From Gimesia chilikensis (GTDB lineage Bacteria > Planctomycetota > Planctomycetia > Planctomycetales > Planctomycetaceae): 64,000 bases of DNA. The stretch spans positions 7,220,564 through 7,284,563 of the forward strand of contig NZ_CP036266.1 in the NCBI RefSeq assembly GCF_007744075.1, read 5' to 3'. This document shows positions 35,663 through 46,200 of this stretch, one piece after another (within the stretch, counting starts at the first letter, position 1; each line of letters starts with the position of its first letter). The notes beneath the pieces were generated by a model. It did not search any database. It was given only the letters and a program-made list of their open reading frames with translations, and had not been told where the DNA came from. A program made the translations under genes and the position numbers.

Positions 35663-36511
35663 CTATTCCTGAATCACCCGGAACGGCGAGTCGGATTCGG
35701 TTGCTGACGCCGGTTCAATTGTCTCGGCAGACATCTGCTGGAAAGGGTTCTCCTCAGCAGGTTCTTCGGTCACCATCGCTGGCTGCTCTTCGAAGGAGAT
35801 TCGTGCAGGCTCAGCTGGCGTGAGCTGTTTCCGTGAACGAGGCTCTTCGCGGCTGGCGGTCTGAATCTGAGAGCTGCTTTCCAAGCGAGCCACTCTCAGT
35901 GAAGAGGTTGCCTGGAAGGTACGACCATCCTGAGATTTCATTCTCACCAGCAATGTCAGATCCTCGCTGGCGGGGGCACTTTGCCAGGGGAGTTCGAAGC
36001 GGAAGCCCGAACCGGCAAAACCTGAGTACCAGTGAGAGCGAACTTCCTGGCTGTCGAATTTCCAGATCCCGACGCGACGCTGATTCTCGGGTTGATTCAG
36101 ATCGACCAGTTCCAGTTCCAGGTCGGCGGGCAGTTTGACGGTTTCGCCATCCACATCGTGTGGTGTAATGACAGTGGTCCAGAGTTCGTCTCCCGGCTTG
36201 CTGTCGAGATCGACTCCCCCGGTCAGCAGGCTGTTGACTTTGACGCCCGTCACCCGAAACAGCGTCTTGGACTGCTCGGGCAGCAGGCCACCGTTAGACG
36301 ATTTGGCCAGCTGCCTCTGCATGGATTCAGACTGCTCGCGGGCAGACTGCAGCGCCTGCTGCGAATCTTTGAGATCTCGCTGCAGAGCAAAAATGTTGTC
36401 TTCCTGATCGCGCAATCGCGCTTCAAGAAGATCCGTGTTGCCGCGACCTCCACACCCGAAGAGGGTGAGAATCAACATCAACGACATCCATGTCGTAAGG
36501 TATTGCTTCAT
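35663..36511 (-). CDS. Hypothetical lipoprotein with coiled coil
   Basis: A lipoprotein signal (hydrophobic WMSLMLILTLFG, Cys20) precedes a coiled coil at about residues 28-70 (EARLRDQEDNIFALQRDLKD). A beta-rich domain follows (about 80-215: LFRVTGVKVNSLLTGGVDLD, GIWKFDSQEVRSHWYSG). The C-terminus is a Pro/Glu/Ser-rich tail. No family recognised. It lies downstream of clpP on the same strand but 56 bp away, with no functional link visible. Confidence 0.7.
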   Translation of the reverse strand: MKQYLTTWMSLMLILTLFGCGGRGNTDLLEARLRDQEDNIFALQRDLKDSQQALQSAREQSESMQRQLAKSSNGGLLPEQSKTLFRVTGVKVNSLLTGGVDLDSKPGDELWTTVITPHDVDGETVKLPADLELELVDLNQPENQRRVGIWKFDSQEVRSHWYSGFAGSGFRFELPWQSAPASEDLTLLVRMKSQDGRTFQATSSLRVARLESSSQIQTASREEPRSRKQLTPAEPARISFEEQPAMVTEEPAEENPFQQMSAETIEPASATESDSPFRVIQE

Positions 36512-36567
36512 TGGAAATCAATTAAAACAGAAGATCCCTCTTCTGTCTCCTCTTGTCAGAGTTAAAA

Positions 36568-37173
<606 letters not shown>

Positions 37174-37245
37174 GTAAAACTCACTTCAATTGATGGTAGA
37201 TTGATGTTGGATCGTCATGGGGCAGCATGTCTGCCGACGTCTGTT

Positions 37246-37872
37246 TTATTTCTTGTCTTTGTCGCTGGTATCACGGACCAGAACTTCATCGACCAGACCA
37301 TATTCGACCGAATCGGCTGAAGAAAGGAAGCGGTCACGAGAAGTGTCCTGCGCAATTTTTTCAATACTCTGACCGGTGTGGCCAGCCAGAATTTTATTCA
37401 ATACCTCACGGGTATCGAGAATGTCTTTGGCCTGAATTTCAATGTCAGAAACCTGACCACCGACTTCCCCGAAAGGCTGGTGAATCATCATTTTGGCGTG
37501 CGGCAGAATATAGCGTTTGCCCTTCTGTCCCCCGGCAACCAGGATCGCTCCACCACTGGCAGCCAAGCCAACACAATAGGTGGCGACATCACATTCGATG
37601 AACTGCATCGTATCGTAAATGGCCATCGTAGATGTCACTGAACCACCGGGTGAGTTGACGTAAAGATGGATGTCCTGGTGGCGGTTTTCGGACTGCAGAT
37701 AGAGCAGTTTCATCACGATCAGATTCGCACTGGCATCATTAATGACGCTGTCCAGAAAGATGATCCGGTTGTCCAGCAGAAGGTCGCCAATGCCCATCTG
37801 GCGCTGCTGGGAATAGCTTCTGGCACGTTGATTCGCCTGAGTCGGCATCTGCCCTGATAAGGGATCGAACAT
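37246..37872 (-). CDS. clpP: Second ClpP paralogue
   Basis: The triad is intact: Ser106 (VGLAASGGAI), His131 (KMMIHQPFGE) and Asp180 (QDTSRDRF). It differs from its neighbour in the nucleophile loop (AASGG instead of AASMG), and in having a longer Gln/Arg-rich N-terminus (QANQRARSYSQQRQMG) and a Lys/Asp-rich C-terminus. The paralogue is first in the transcript. Bacteria with two ClpPs often use them in distinct or hetero-oligomeric rings; whether that holds here is inference. Confidence 0.94.
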   Translation of the reverse strand: MFDPLSGQMPTQANQRARSYSQQRQMGIGDLLLDNRIIFLDSVINDASANLIVMKLLYLQSENRHQDIHLYVNSPGGSVTSTMAIYDTMQFIECDVATYCVGLAASGGAILVAGGQKGKRYILPHAKMMIHQPFGEVGGQVSDIEIQAKDILDTREVLNKILAGHTGQSIEKIAQDTSRDRFLSSADSVEYGLVDEVLVRDTSDKDKK

Positions 37873-38353
37873 GATTGTATCCTGAGATGTAATAGTATGC
37901 TTTAGTGAATCGTGACGAGGTTAATTCTAGTTAACGCTCACATCTGTTTGAACCAACGACTATCGCTGCTGCTGGAAAAACCGTCAAGTTGCAGCCCGTT
38001 ATTTTCTCTGGCTCGAAGCGGCTGAGACACTCCCCTGTCTGATCCCCAGGCAGGCGCACAGTCACTCCTATTTTAGTTTCTAAGTTTATATTGTTCCTTA
38101 TCCGATTTCCCCTTGTTTCGTCAAGAGACGTTATGCGGAGATCCACTTGACGGGACAGTGCTTTTAACCAGGCACCGCTCTCATATGAAAAGCTTAGGGG
38201 CGCACCTCACCAGCAAAAAGTGTACAGGACAACAGATTGTATTCCACGACGTAAAAAAACACCAGAGACCATAGAATCTCTGGTGCAATGAGTATAAATC
38301 GAACGGCGAGCAGTCAGTCGACATTCAGAAAAATCGCCAGTCCCCCTGTTTTA
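37873..38353. other. Intergenic region between clpP pair and DUF1559 array
   Basis: About 480 bp. The right end holds the DUF1559 terminator at 38253-38285. A leftward frame of 71 codons (37931-38146, GTG start) has no ribosome site and is not called. The remainder should carry the clpP promoter. Confidence 0.5.
38253..38285 (-). terminator. Terminator of the DUF1559 array (distal end)
   Basis: Read leftward, CACCAGAGA pairs with TCTCTGGTG around 8 nt and runs into TTTTTTT. It lies 68 bp after the last DUF1559 gene. The stem is the same as that of the terminator at 41770-41803. Confidence 0.9.
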
Positions 38354-39400
38354 TCAGAATCCATATTGGGGGACCACATCCTGACCGTATCGTAAACCAG
38401 CGGGTGTCAGCAGGCGGGCATACACTCGGGGATCCATCTTCGGTGACAACGATCTTCCACTGCCGTCACACAAGACAACATTCACAGCACCACTGGGGTG
38501 GTTAGAGCTGGGGCGCCAGGCTTGCCCTTCCCCGGCGGAATAGTTCGCATTGATCCGCGAATCAGAGTGGTCGGTTTTCAAATTAAAATCAGCCGGCAAC
38601 TTCAGAGAGGGACCAGTCAGAATTCCTTCCACGTCGACTCCAAACCCCAGGTCGCCGGTATAGATTGAGGACCACTTTCCCGCCTGCAGGTTTTCTGAGA
38701 GCATCAGAGTCTGCGTCAGTCCATCAGCTGCTGCGATATAATCGAGCGTCATGCCGGACTTCCAGGGCCGCCAGAATACTCCCGAGGCAAACTTGACGGG
38801 CAGGTCTGTGTCATTGTCGGGATCAGAATCAAATCCCCCATCTGGACTGTCCACAACGTGAGACGTATCTGCTGCGGAATTATATTGGGACGTCACATAT
38901 CCGATGTTCACACAATAAGAGAGCCCGCCAGATTTCACTGTATCAGGATCATTCGGGCAGACAAAGATCGGAATTTGAGCCGCGTTGAATCGATCGAGAT
39001 CTGCTTTCGCACGCAGCTGGGCCGCGGACGTCTCCCCCGCCGCGATATAGGCAGCCAGTTCCCAGCGTTGATAAAAGGAGACCTGATCCAGATATGGGAG
39101 GATCATCACATACAGCGACATATCGTCATTGCCAGTATTCTTGCCAGGTCCATTCATCTGGCTGGGACTGACCAGCGGGGGCAGATACGCATTCGCCTCG
39201 GAAGAATAGTTGATCACAGCCAGACCGACGTTCCTCAAATTATTGAGACAGGAAAGGCCTCTGTAATTATTCCTTGTCCTCTGAATCGCGGAGAGACTGA
39301 GTGATCCCAGCAGCGTGATCACGGCCAGTGTGATTAACAGTTCGACCCAGGTAAATCCCCACCGCAGGGAGCTCTCATTTTTCCGTTTCCCGCTCTGCAT
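38354..39400 (-). CDS. DUF1559 prepilin-type protein, array member 4 (last transcribed)
   Basis: Leader and cleavage site: LRWG|FTWVELLITLAV, with Glu at +5. After the hydrophobic helix comes GLSCLNNLRNVGLAVINYSSEANAYLPPLV, and the C-terminal landmark is [20 protein letters not shown], near the tail [22 protein letters not shown]. The 348-residue protein is clearly a paralogue of the next three genes but the most diverged in the helix (TWVE) and tail. A weak GAGAG precedes the ATG. It ends in the terminator at 38253. Confidence 0.93.
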   Translation of the reverse strand: MQSGKRKNESSLRWGFTWVELLITLAVITLLGSLSLSAIQRTRNNYRGLSCLNNLRNVGLAVINYSSEANAYLPPLVSPSQMNGPGKNTGNDDMSLYVMILPYLDQVSFYQRWELAAYIAAGETSAAQLRAKADLDRFNAAQIPIFVCPNDPDTVKSGGLSYCVNIGYVTSQYNSAADTSHVVDSPDGGFDSDPDNDTDLPVKFASGVFWRPWKSGMTLDYIAAADGLTQTLMLSENLQAGKWSSIYTGDLGFGVDVEGILTGPSLKLPADFNLKTDHSDSRINANYSAGEGQAWRPSSNHPSGAVNVVLCDGSGRSLSPKMDPRVYARLLTPAGLRYGQDVVPQYGF

Positions 39401-39459
39401 TTCACACTCTCGATTCCCGATATGATCAGCTCATATCAGATTGGATTTGGACACCTGGA

Positions 39460-40515
39460 TCAGAAGGAAGAACCATCCACTTCTGCCTGGCCATAACGCA
39501 GCCCTGTCGGAGTCAGTAGCCTGGCATAGATAGCAGGGTCCATCTCAGGTGTGAGTGATTTACCACTGCCATCACAGAAGATCACATTTACTGCACCACT
39601 GGGATGATTGGAACTGGGTCGCCAGGCCTGCGATTTGGGAGCACCCAGATTTGCGCCGATACGCGAGTCGGTCCCAGTTGTGATGTTTTTCAGATCAAAA
39701 ACGATCGGTAAAACGAGTGTCTCAGATCCCTTCGAATAGACGCCCTGCATATCGATGCCAAATCCCAGACTGCCTGTATCGGTCGACGACCAGTTGCCTG
39801 CCTGAAGATTTTCAGAGAGCATCAAAGTCTGGGTCAGTCCATCTCCTGCCGAGATGATATCAAGTGACATGTGAGTGGTATAAGGTCTCCATATCACTCC
39901 GGAGGCAAACTTCACCGGGATGTCTTCAATTGTTGTCACATCGCCATCCAGACCGCCATCGGCGCTGTCCGGACGGTGCATCCTGTCACCTACGGTATTA
40001 TAATTTGCGGTCACATAACCCACATTGGCAACATAAGAGAGCGCCCCTGGCTCATCGTTCAAGGGGTCATTCGGGCAGACAAAAATGGGGAACACCTGCT
40101 TCTGCAAATCTGCCAGGATCTTTAACTGAGTATCGTCAGCATCAAATCGTGCTGCCTGAGCCGCCGCCTGATCCCATCGCAGTCTGAACATGACCGCATC
40201 CAGGTAAGGAAGCACTGTAATACACCAGTTGACATCATTATTACCTGCATTCGCGTGAGGCACCGTCACCAGGGACGGATCCGAATTTGTTTCCACAAGC
40301 AGGGGCAGATGTGAATTAGCGCCTGATGAATAATTCACCACTGCCAGTCCAATGTTTCGCAGACGATTTAAACATTGTACTTTTCTGGCAGCGCGTCTAC
40401 TGGTGGGTACCATAGGCAGAACTAATGCGAACAGGAGGCAACTGACTACAATCACAACGACCAGATCTGTCAGCGAGAACCCCCGCCGCGAAGAATTAGC
40501 ACTCATCCGCTTCAT
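39460..40515 (-). CDS. DUF1559 prepilin-type protein, array member 3 (Asp at +5)
   Basis: A 351-residue paralogue. Its leader reads SRRG|FSLTDLVVVIVVS, so the residue at +5 after the predicted cleavage is Asp, not the near-universal Glu. The rest follows the array consensus: KVQCLNRLRNIGLAVVNYSSGANSHL, a QTLMLSENLQAGNWSSTD segment, [20 protein letters not shown] and a tail ending in YGQAEVDGSSF. The ribosome site AGGAGG is strong. The substitution may weaken pilin self-assembly or N-methylation, by analogy with other pilins. Confidence 0.93.
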   Translation of the reverse strand: MKRMSANSSRRGFSLTDLVVVIVVSCLLFALVLPMVPTSRRAARKVQCLNRLRNIGLAVVNYSSGANSHLPLLVETNSDPSLVTVPHANAGNNDVNWCITVLPYLDAVMFRLRWDQAAAQAARFDADDTQLKILADLQKQVFPIFVCPNDPLNDEPGALSYVANVGYVTANYNTVGDRMHRPDSADGGLDGDVTTIEDIPVKFASGVIWRPYTTHMSLDIISAGDGLTQTLMLSENLQAGNWSSTDTGSLGFGIDMQGVYSKGSETLVLPIVFDLKNITTGTDSRIGANLGAPKSQAWRPSSNHPSGAVNVIFCDGSGKSLTPEMDPAIYARLLTPTGLRYGQAEVDGSSF

Positions 40516-40594
40516 CTCAATTACCTCCTGAATCCAGGCTAAATCATTCCTGATCCATAAGGATCACGCTTCGGCCCGCTGCAAGTAGCCTGGA

Positions 40595-41656
40595 TCAGAA
40601 GGAATCTTCGTCCAGCTCTGCCTGGCCGTTCGGTTGCCCAGCTGGTGTGATGAGTCGGGCATAGATTCCCGGATCAATATCAGGGCTCAGCGATCTTCCA
40701 CTGCCATCACAGAAGATGACATTCACTACACCACCGGGGTGATTTGAACTGGGCCGCCAGGCCTGACTTTTTTTAGCGTCGGTCTGGGATCCAATGCGTG
40801 AGTCCGTCGAGGTTGTGGTATTCTCCAGAGTGAAATCCGTCGGCAGTGTGAGATGAGTAGTGCCGCTGGAATAGACGCCCTGCATGTCGATGCCAAAACC
40901 GAGGCTGCCGGTATCGGTGGATGACCAGTTGCCCGCCTGCAGATTTTCTGAGAGCATCAATGTCTGTCTCAGACCATCCCCTTTCTGGGAGATGAAGTCG
41001 AGTGACATGCGGGATGTATATGGACGCCAGAAAACTCCGGTGGCAAATTTCACCGGGATGTCTGCTGTTGTCTTGATGTCGCCATCCAGCCCGCCGTCGG
41101 CACTGTCGGGACGGTGCGCTCGGTCAGTCGCGGTATTATAATAAGAGGTTACATAACCCACATTCGCGACATAAGAGAGTGCCCCCTGCTCTGTGTTCGC
41201 CGCGTCGTCAGGGCAGGTGAAGACGGGGAAACGTGTCGCATTCAGATTCGTCAGTAACGAAATCGCTTCCGCACTCATCGTGGCACTGGAAGCCTGACTG
41301 GCGGCCGCATCCCAGCGCTGTCGAAAACCGACGTTATCCAGGAAAGGCAGAATCGTCGTGCACCAGGTGAGGTCATCATGCGTCGCCTGTGGATTGGGGG
41401 CATCCTCGGTAGAAACGGTCATATTCGGATCCACCAGCAGCGGCAGTTCCGAATTTGCTCCGGAGGAGAAGTTAACGACCGCCAAGCCCACGTTTCGCAT
41501 CTTATTGAGGCAGGCTATTTTTCTGGAGGGAGCCCGGGCGCTTTCCAGCGCGGGTAGAGTCAGTGCCACCAGGATTACAATAATCACCATCACCACAATT
41601 AATTCGGTCAGCGAGAAACCATTTCGCTCCGGACGTTTTGTGTTTTGAATCTGCAT
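40595..41656 (-). CDS. DUF1559 prepilin-type protein, array member 2
   Basis: I start it at the ATG at 41656 (AAGGGG upstream), not at a TTG nine codons earlier. Leader MQIQNTKRPERNG, then FSLTELIVVMVII with Glu at +5, then [30 protein letters not shown]. Internal landmarks LRQTLMLSENLQAGNWSS and SNHPGGVVNVIFCDGSGRSL are kept, and the tail is YGQAELDEDSF. 353 residues. Spacing to the next gene downstream is 79 bp. Confidence 0.92.
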   Translation of the reverse strand: MQIQNTKRPERNGFSLTELIVVMVIIVILVALTLPALESARAPSRKIACLNKMRNVGLAVVNFSSGANSELPLLVDPNMTVSTEDAPNPQATHDDLTWCTTILPFLDNVGFRQRWDAAASQASSATMSAEAISLLTNLNATRFPVFTCPDDAANTEQGALSYVANVGYVTSYYNTATDRAHRPDSADGGLDGDIKTTADIPVKFATGVFWRPYTSRMSLDFISQKGDGLRQTLMLSENLQAGNWSSTDTGSLGFGIDMQGVYSSGTTHLTLPTDFTLENTTTSTDSRIGSQTDAKKSQAWRPSSNHPGGVVNVIFCDGSGRSLSPDIDPGIYARLITPAGQPNGQAELDEDSF

Positions 41657-41769
41657 GCGAGTGCCCCTTGAAAGAAATGACAAAGAGAGGTGTCTCGTGC
41701 GCCTCTAATGTCTATTTTGAAACAGACGAACAGAAAGCACACGCCCATACAGTATGCGGTCGAGATATG

Positions 41770-41803
41770 AAAAAAGCACCAGAGACCCGCTGATCTCTGG
41801 TGC
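41770..41803 (-). terminator. Internal terminator after the first DUF1559 gene of the array
   Basis: Read leftward, GCACCAGAGA pairs with TCTCTGGTGC around 8 nt and is followed by TTTTT. It lies 63 bp after the gene at 41866. The stem matches that of the terminator at 38253, suggesting duplication of a gene-terminator unit. Confidence 0.88.
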
Positions 41804-41865
41804 CCGTTTGTTTGAACCGATTTGAGAAAATGACTCAAATGATGGTTGCAGGATCAGTCTTCAGA

Positions 41866-42963
41866 TTAGAAGGATGATCCATCAACAACAGCCTGTCCAT
41901 AACGCAGACCAGCAGGTGTCAGCAGACGAGCGTAAACGCCACCATCCATCTGGGGTGTCAGTGATTTTCCACTGCCGTCACAGAGGATCACGTTCACAGC
42001 ACCACTGGGATGGTTTGAGCTGGGACGCCAGGCGGATCCCTTGGCTGCGGCCAGGTTAGAACCGATGCGGGAATCATTGCCTGTAACGCTATTCTGCAGA
42101 TTGAATGTTGGGCTGGCGGTGCCTAAGTTCAGAGAACCTGTATTCATGCTCAATCCAGCCATATCAACGCCGAACCCAAGACTGCCTGTATACAAGTTAC
42201 CATTATCCAATGGATCCACGAATGACCAATCACCTGCCTGCAGGTTTTCTGTGATCATCAGTGTTTGAGTCAGACCATCCGCAGCCGAAATGTAATCGAG
42301 TGACATCCGCGAGGTGCTGGGACGCCAGAAAACACCAGTTGCAAATTTGATGGGAAGAGTTGCTGTTGTCATCGCAGTCCCATCCAGGGCAAGGTCGCTG
42401 CCTGGGCCATGATCCAGATCGCCAGCGCTGTTATAGCTACCAGTGACATATCCGGTGTTCACAACGTAAGAGAGTGCTCCCACGTCAGTGTTGAACTGAT
42501 CGTCGGGACATGTGAAGACAGGAAAACGGTTCCGGTTCATGTTAATAAAAGCATTGAAGTTCGGATGCGAGCTCCCCCCGCTCGTGGCATCTGCGATCTG
42601 ACTGGCGTATTGATCCCATCTCTGACGGAAACCAACATTGTCGAGGAATGGCAGAATAGTGGTACACCAGGAAAGGTCATCCCAACGATGGTTGGTATTG
42701 GTCCCAGATGGATCGTACACTACGTTATTGTCAACGAGCAGCGGCAGCTGTGAGTTAGCGCCTGAGGAGAAGTTGACCACAGCCAGGCCGACGTTCCGCA
42801 TGTTATTCAGGCAGGACACTTTCCGTGCAGCGGCACGGGCACTCTGGATCGCCGGCAGTGTCAGCGAGACCAGGATACCGATGATGGTGATGACCACCAG
42901 CAGTTCGATCAGCGTAAACCCTTTACGCTTTTGCAGTTTTTGTTTTACTCTAAGAGTATGCAT
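41866..42963 (-). CDS. DUF1559 prepilin-type protein, array member 1 (first transcribed)
   Basis: I start it at the ATG at 42963, where GAGGAG lies 7 nt upstream. A GTG at 42978 would add five residues. Leader ends [19 protein letters not shown], with Glu at +5. The body follows the array consensus ([46 protein letters not shown], tail [11 protein letters not shown]), with an insertion giving 365 residues. This member has the most canonical prepilin helix. A private terminator follows, so it may be made at a higher level than the next three. Confidence 0.93.
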   Translation of the reverse strand: MHTLRVKQKLQKRKGFTLIELLVVITIIGILVSLTLPAIQSARAAARKVSCLNNMRNVGLAVVNFSSGANSQLPLLVDNNVVYDPSGTNTNHRWDDLSWCTTILPFLDNVGFRQRWDQYASQIADATSGGSSHPNFNAFINMNRNRFPVFTCPDDQFNTDVGALSYVVNTGYVTGSYNSAGDLDHGPGSDLALDGTAMTTATLPIKFATGVFWRPSTSRMSLDYISAADGLTQTLMITENLQAGDWSFVDPLDNGNLYTGSLGFGVDMAGLSMNTGSLNLGTASPTFNLQNSVTGNDSRIGSNLAAAKGSAWRPSSNHPSGAVNVILCDGSGKSLTPQMDGGVYARLLTPAGLRYGQAVVDGSSF

Positions 42964-42978
42964 TGTCATTCTCCTCAC

Positions 42979-43252
42979 TAAGAATACGGTTCAAACTGAT
43001 TATATATTACTTGTTTACAAGTAGCAAAAACAAACTCTAATTCGACGTGTTTTGACAGGAATCCGACGCTTCTCCGGCTTTAACCTGCCTGATCGGAACA
43101 GACGTTGTAAACATCCACCCCTCATGACTTTACCCAGTGGCCCGCAACCGAAGTTGTTCACTCAGGTAACATGGCTTTCCCCCTCCCAGTTGTGTCAGAT
43201 TTATCAATTATACCCCATTGTCCAGTTAGACAAGCCGGGCAAAACAGTAGTT
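42979..43252. other. Short intergenic region between giant pseudopilin and DUF1559 array
   Basis: About 275 bp with no gene. It is AT-rich near the DUF1559 start (TATATATTACTTGTTTACAAG region near 43010), so it may hold a separate promoter for the array. Confidence 0.4.
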
Positions 43253-46200
43253 TTATTGTTGAATCGTATGGCGATAACGAATCAGGTTTTTCCAGTGGTC
43301 AAATTTACCCGTGCTGGGTTCAAATGCCTGCTCTGCCCGCGTCCGGTCGATGACGAAGAAGCCTCGATAGTCAGGCTGGTTCGCGGTCCGTGTCGCATCA
43401 AAGGGTGACAGTCGCCCCCCGATCTGCACCGGACTGCCGTAGGTCGTAGTGCCTGCACCAGTAGCTTCGAAGTAAGCCACCGACAGGAAGACCACAAAAG
43501 TGTTACTCCGCGTAGTCGTGTTGCCAGTAATCTTAGACAACAGGCGATTACGCGTATGGAAATCAACTTTGTTTAGCGGACCAGCCGTTCCCAGGTGCTC
43601 TGCCCCGGTGGCGACTTCAAACAGCAACCGTTTATTGTTATTCCCGGTATCCGCCGGCAGACTGCGATAGACCGTACTCTCGCGCAAATCGTTGACATTG
43701 CTTGCCCGGGTTTGATGCAAACCACGGAACGGTGTTGCCTGTTGACCGAGTACTTTGGGGTTCCCCGGAATATGTGGCTCATCACCTGATAAACCATTAA
43801 TGCCGTAACATTTCGCATCGCGAGACTGGATAAACTGAGCCCACCAGTTCGAACCACCAAGGTGCGGTGCATTTAGACTGGGATTAACAGCGCTGCCAGA
43901 CATATCCATGGTAAAGGCATCAGAATCGTCGAGTAAGGCTGCGAGTACCGAGGGATGTCGTATCGTGTTGAGATTCAATTTACCTGGAACCCGAGGCTCA
44001 CTGAGTGGGTTCCCTAGTTGATGGTGCATCCGGGTAGGAACCTCGACGAATTCGAGCAGTCTGTACCAGCGGTTGTCATCATTGTTGTTAGTGTCATCGG
44101 GACCATTCGGATCCAGGAACTTCTGAATGCCTGCAAAGCGAACATCATTTGCCCGATCAACGTTCGTTGTGGTGTCACTTCTGGTCTGCCAACCTGCTTC
44201 CGTGGCCAGATCGCGTGTCACCCGATGAGGTCCGATGACCGGAATTGAGAACAGCTCCACTACAGACGCGAAGTCACGGTCAAAATGAGGTTGCCAGATA
44301 TCGAAACGAGAGCGGTCATCAGAAAATGCCCAACCGCGTTCCGCAGCGTTATCGGGAGTCGAGTCACCATCATCATCAAAGGTCGCGATCCCTGGCAACC
44401 CGTCAGCGCCCAGATTACCGGCACCGGTATTGGAGTTCGTCGTCCCTACCGTGTTGGCACGATAACCTGTACCGGAACTGCCTGCAGCATGGGATGCTTC
44501 ACCAGCACCACGTGCATAGAGTGGTTGTGACCGTTCAAAACTTTGCAGCTGATTCAGCTGAGTTTGAATCTGCGTGCTCATGTCTGATTCCTGCAACGCA
44601 AACTCATTCATGTTGTTGATGACCATACTATCTACTTCAACCCATGGGTTATCATCGTTATCGGCAACATTACTTAAACCTGGAGCAGCACGCCCCAGAT
44701 GTGCCCGACGCATCAGACGCACAACGAATGTCAGATCACTGAAATTCGTACTGCCTGCATCCGTATTTGAACCGTTCAGAAAATCCCCCCGCGTTGACAT
44801 GGGAGTAACGGTGTCTGCTTCGGTAGTCATCCGAAAGTCATTTGCATCATCATCGGTAATCAGGTCCGTTGCAGGAGTCGTGATGTCCCGGGGAACGATT
44901 GTCGAATAAGTCGGTGAGCCCCCTGAGAAGTTAGGATCGACGCGGAAATAACTCTCGCGCGGCATCCCCGACATCGGGTCCATGTTTTCATTGTCGCCCG
45001 CGGAACGAATACTGTAGATTCCGCCGCCACCCACTGCGCCACTCCGTAGAGTGACACGTCGTTTATGAGTATCGTTCAAGACAGGATCAGGGGCAAGGCT
45101 GTCCAGATCTGAGTAGTCACCGCTGATACCAGTTCCATCGGTGCGTGGTTCCAGACGAATCTGCCAGCCATCGTTGGCAAAACTGACGGTGCGGGTACTC
45201 GCATTTCGCAGTTCGATGTAAGAGAAGTAGCGATCTTTTTCATCATCGTATTCGGTCGCGTCATGATTGACCGGATTTGAGGACGAGTCTTCGACCTTCG
45301 GTGCTTTGATTGCCAGAAATTCGCCGAGCGTCAGTTTTTGCGCTTCGACACCGTACACAACTCCTCTTTGACCTACTTGAACGTCATCGCCTGTCTGATA
45401 AGGATTGTCACCCAGCCCCCAGCCATCCCCAAGGTTTTTATCGTATTCGAATCGAGTAATCACATCATCGGGATCCAGGGCATCAACCACATTGACAGCG
45501 TACTGCGCCATTTCCTTAAGCTGAGCGTCACTGTATAGCACATTACCTGAATTGTCTGATCGATAATCCAGAAGGTCATTAGCACCTCCAAAGGTATACA
45601 GCAAAACGTAGATATCACGGGCCATCAGCTGTCGATCATAGCGGGCCCAGAATTCCTGTTGTTGAGTATTGGTGGGTGGATAGCTGGGTAAATTTGCACT
45701 GTTCCAACTGCTATTAATTGCGGTGGCAGGTAGATTGTCCAATACATTATTACCATTGAGGTCTTCACCTGGATCCAGAACACCATCATCGTCGACATCT
45801 TCCCCCGGATGAGGTGTAAGAGGGCGAGTCGTAACAAAACGACCGGTCCCTGTATCATCAAAGACGAGCACCTCATTGAGGTTCAGTTTCATCTGCATTT
45901 TGGGTTCTGATACATTTCCGATTTTAACATTTAACAATTCCTTCAATGGCGGCCGGAAAGGGTTTAGGTTTTGCGGAAATGCATTGAAAGGAGGAAACTC
46001 TTTACGAGCAAAATCGATTTCATATTCTCGAAAACCAGGAGGAAGTGACAAGCCAAACTGCTTGCGGTCCCAGCTCATAGTGGTAAATTTTTTACGGATG
46101 GATTCACCACGTGCGTTAACAGTCGATGCTCGACCAAAGTTGAAGGGGAGCAGTTCTGACAATCGTGAACTGACACCCGTATTATCCTGATCAGACTGAG

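Noticed and set aside
37931-38146. 71-codon leftward frame in the gap before the clpP pair
   Set aside because: GTG start without ribosome site; no domain.
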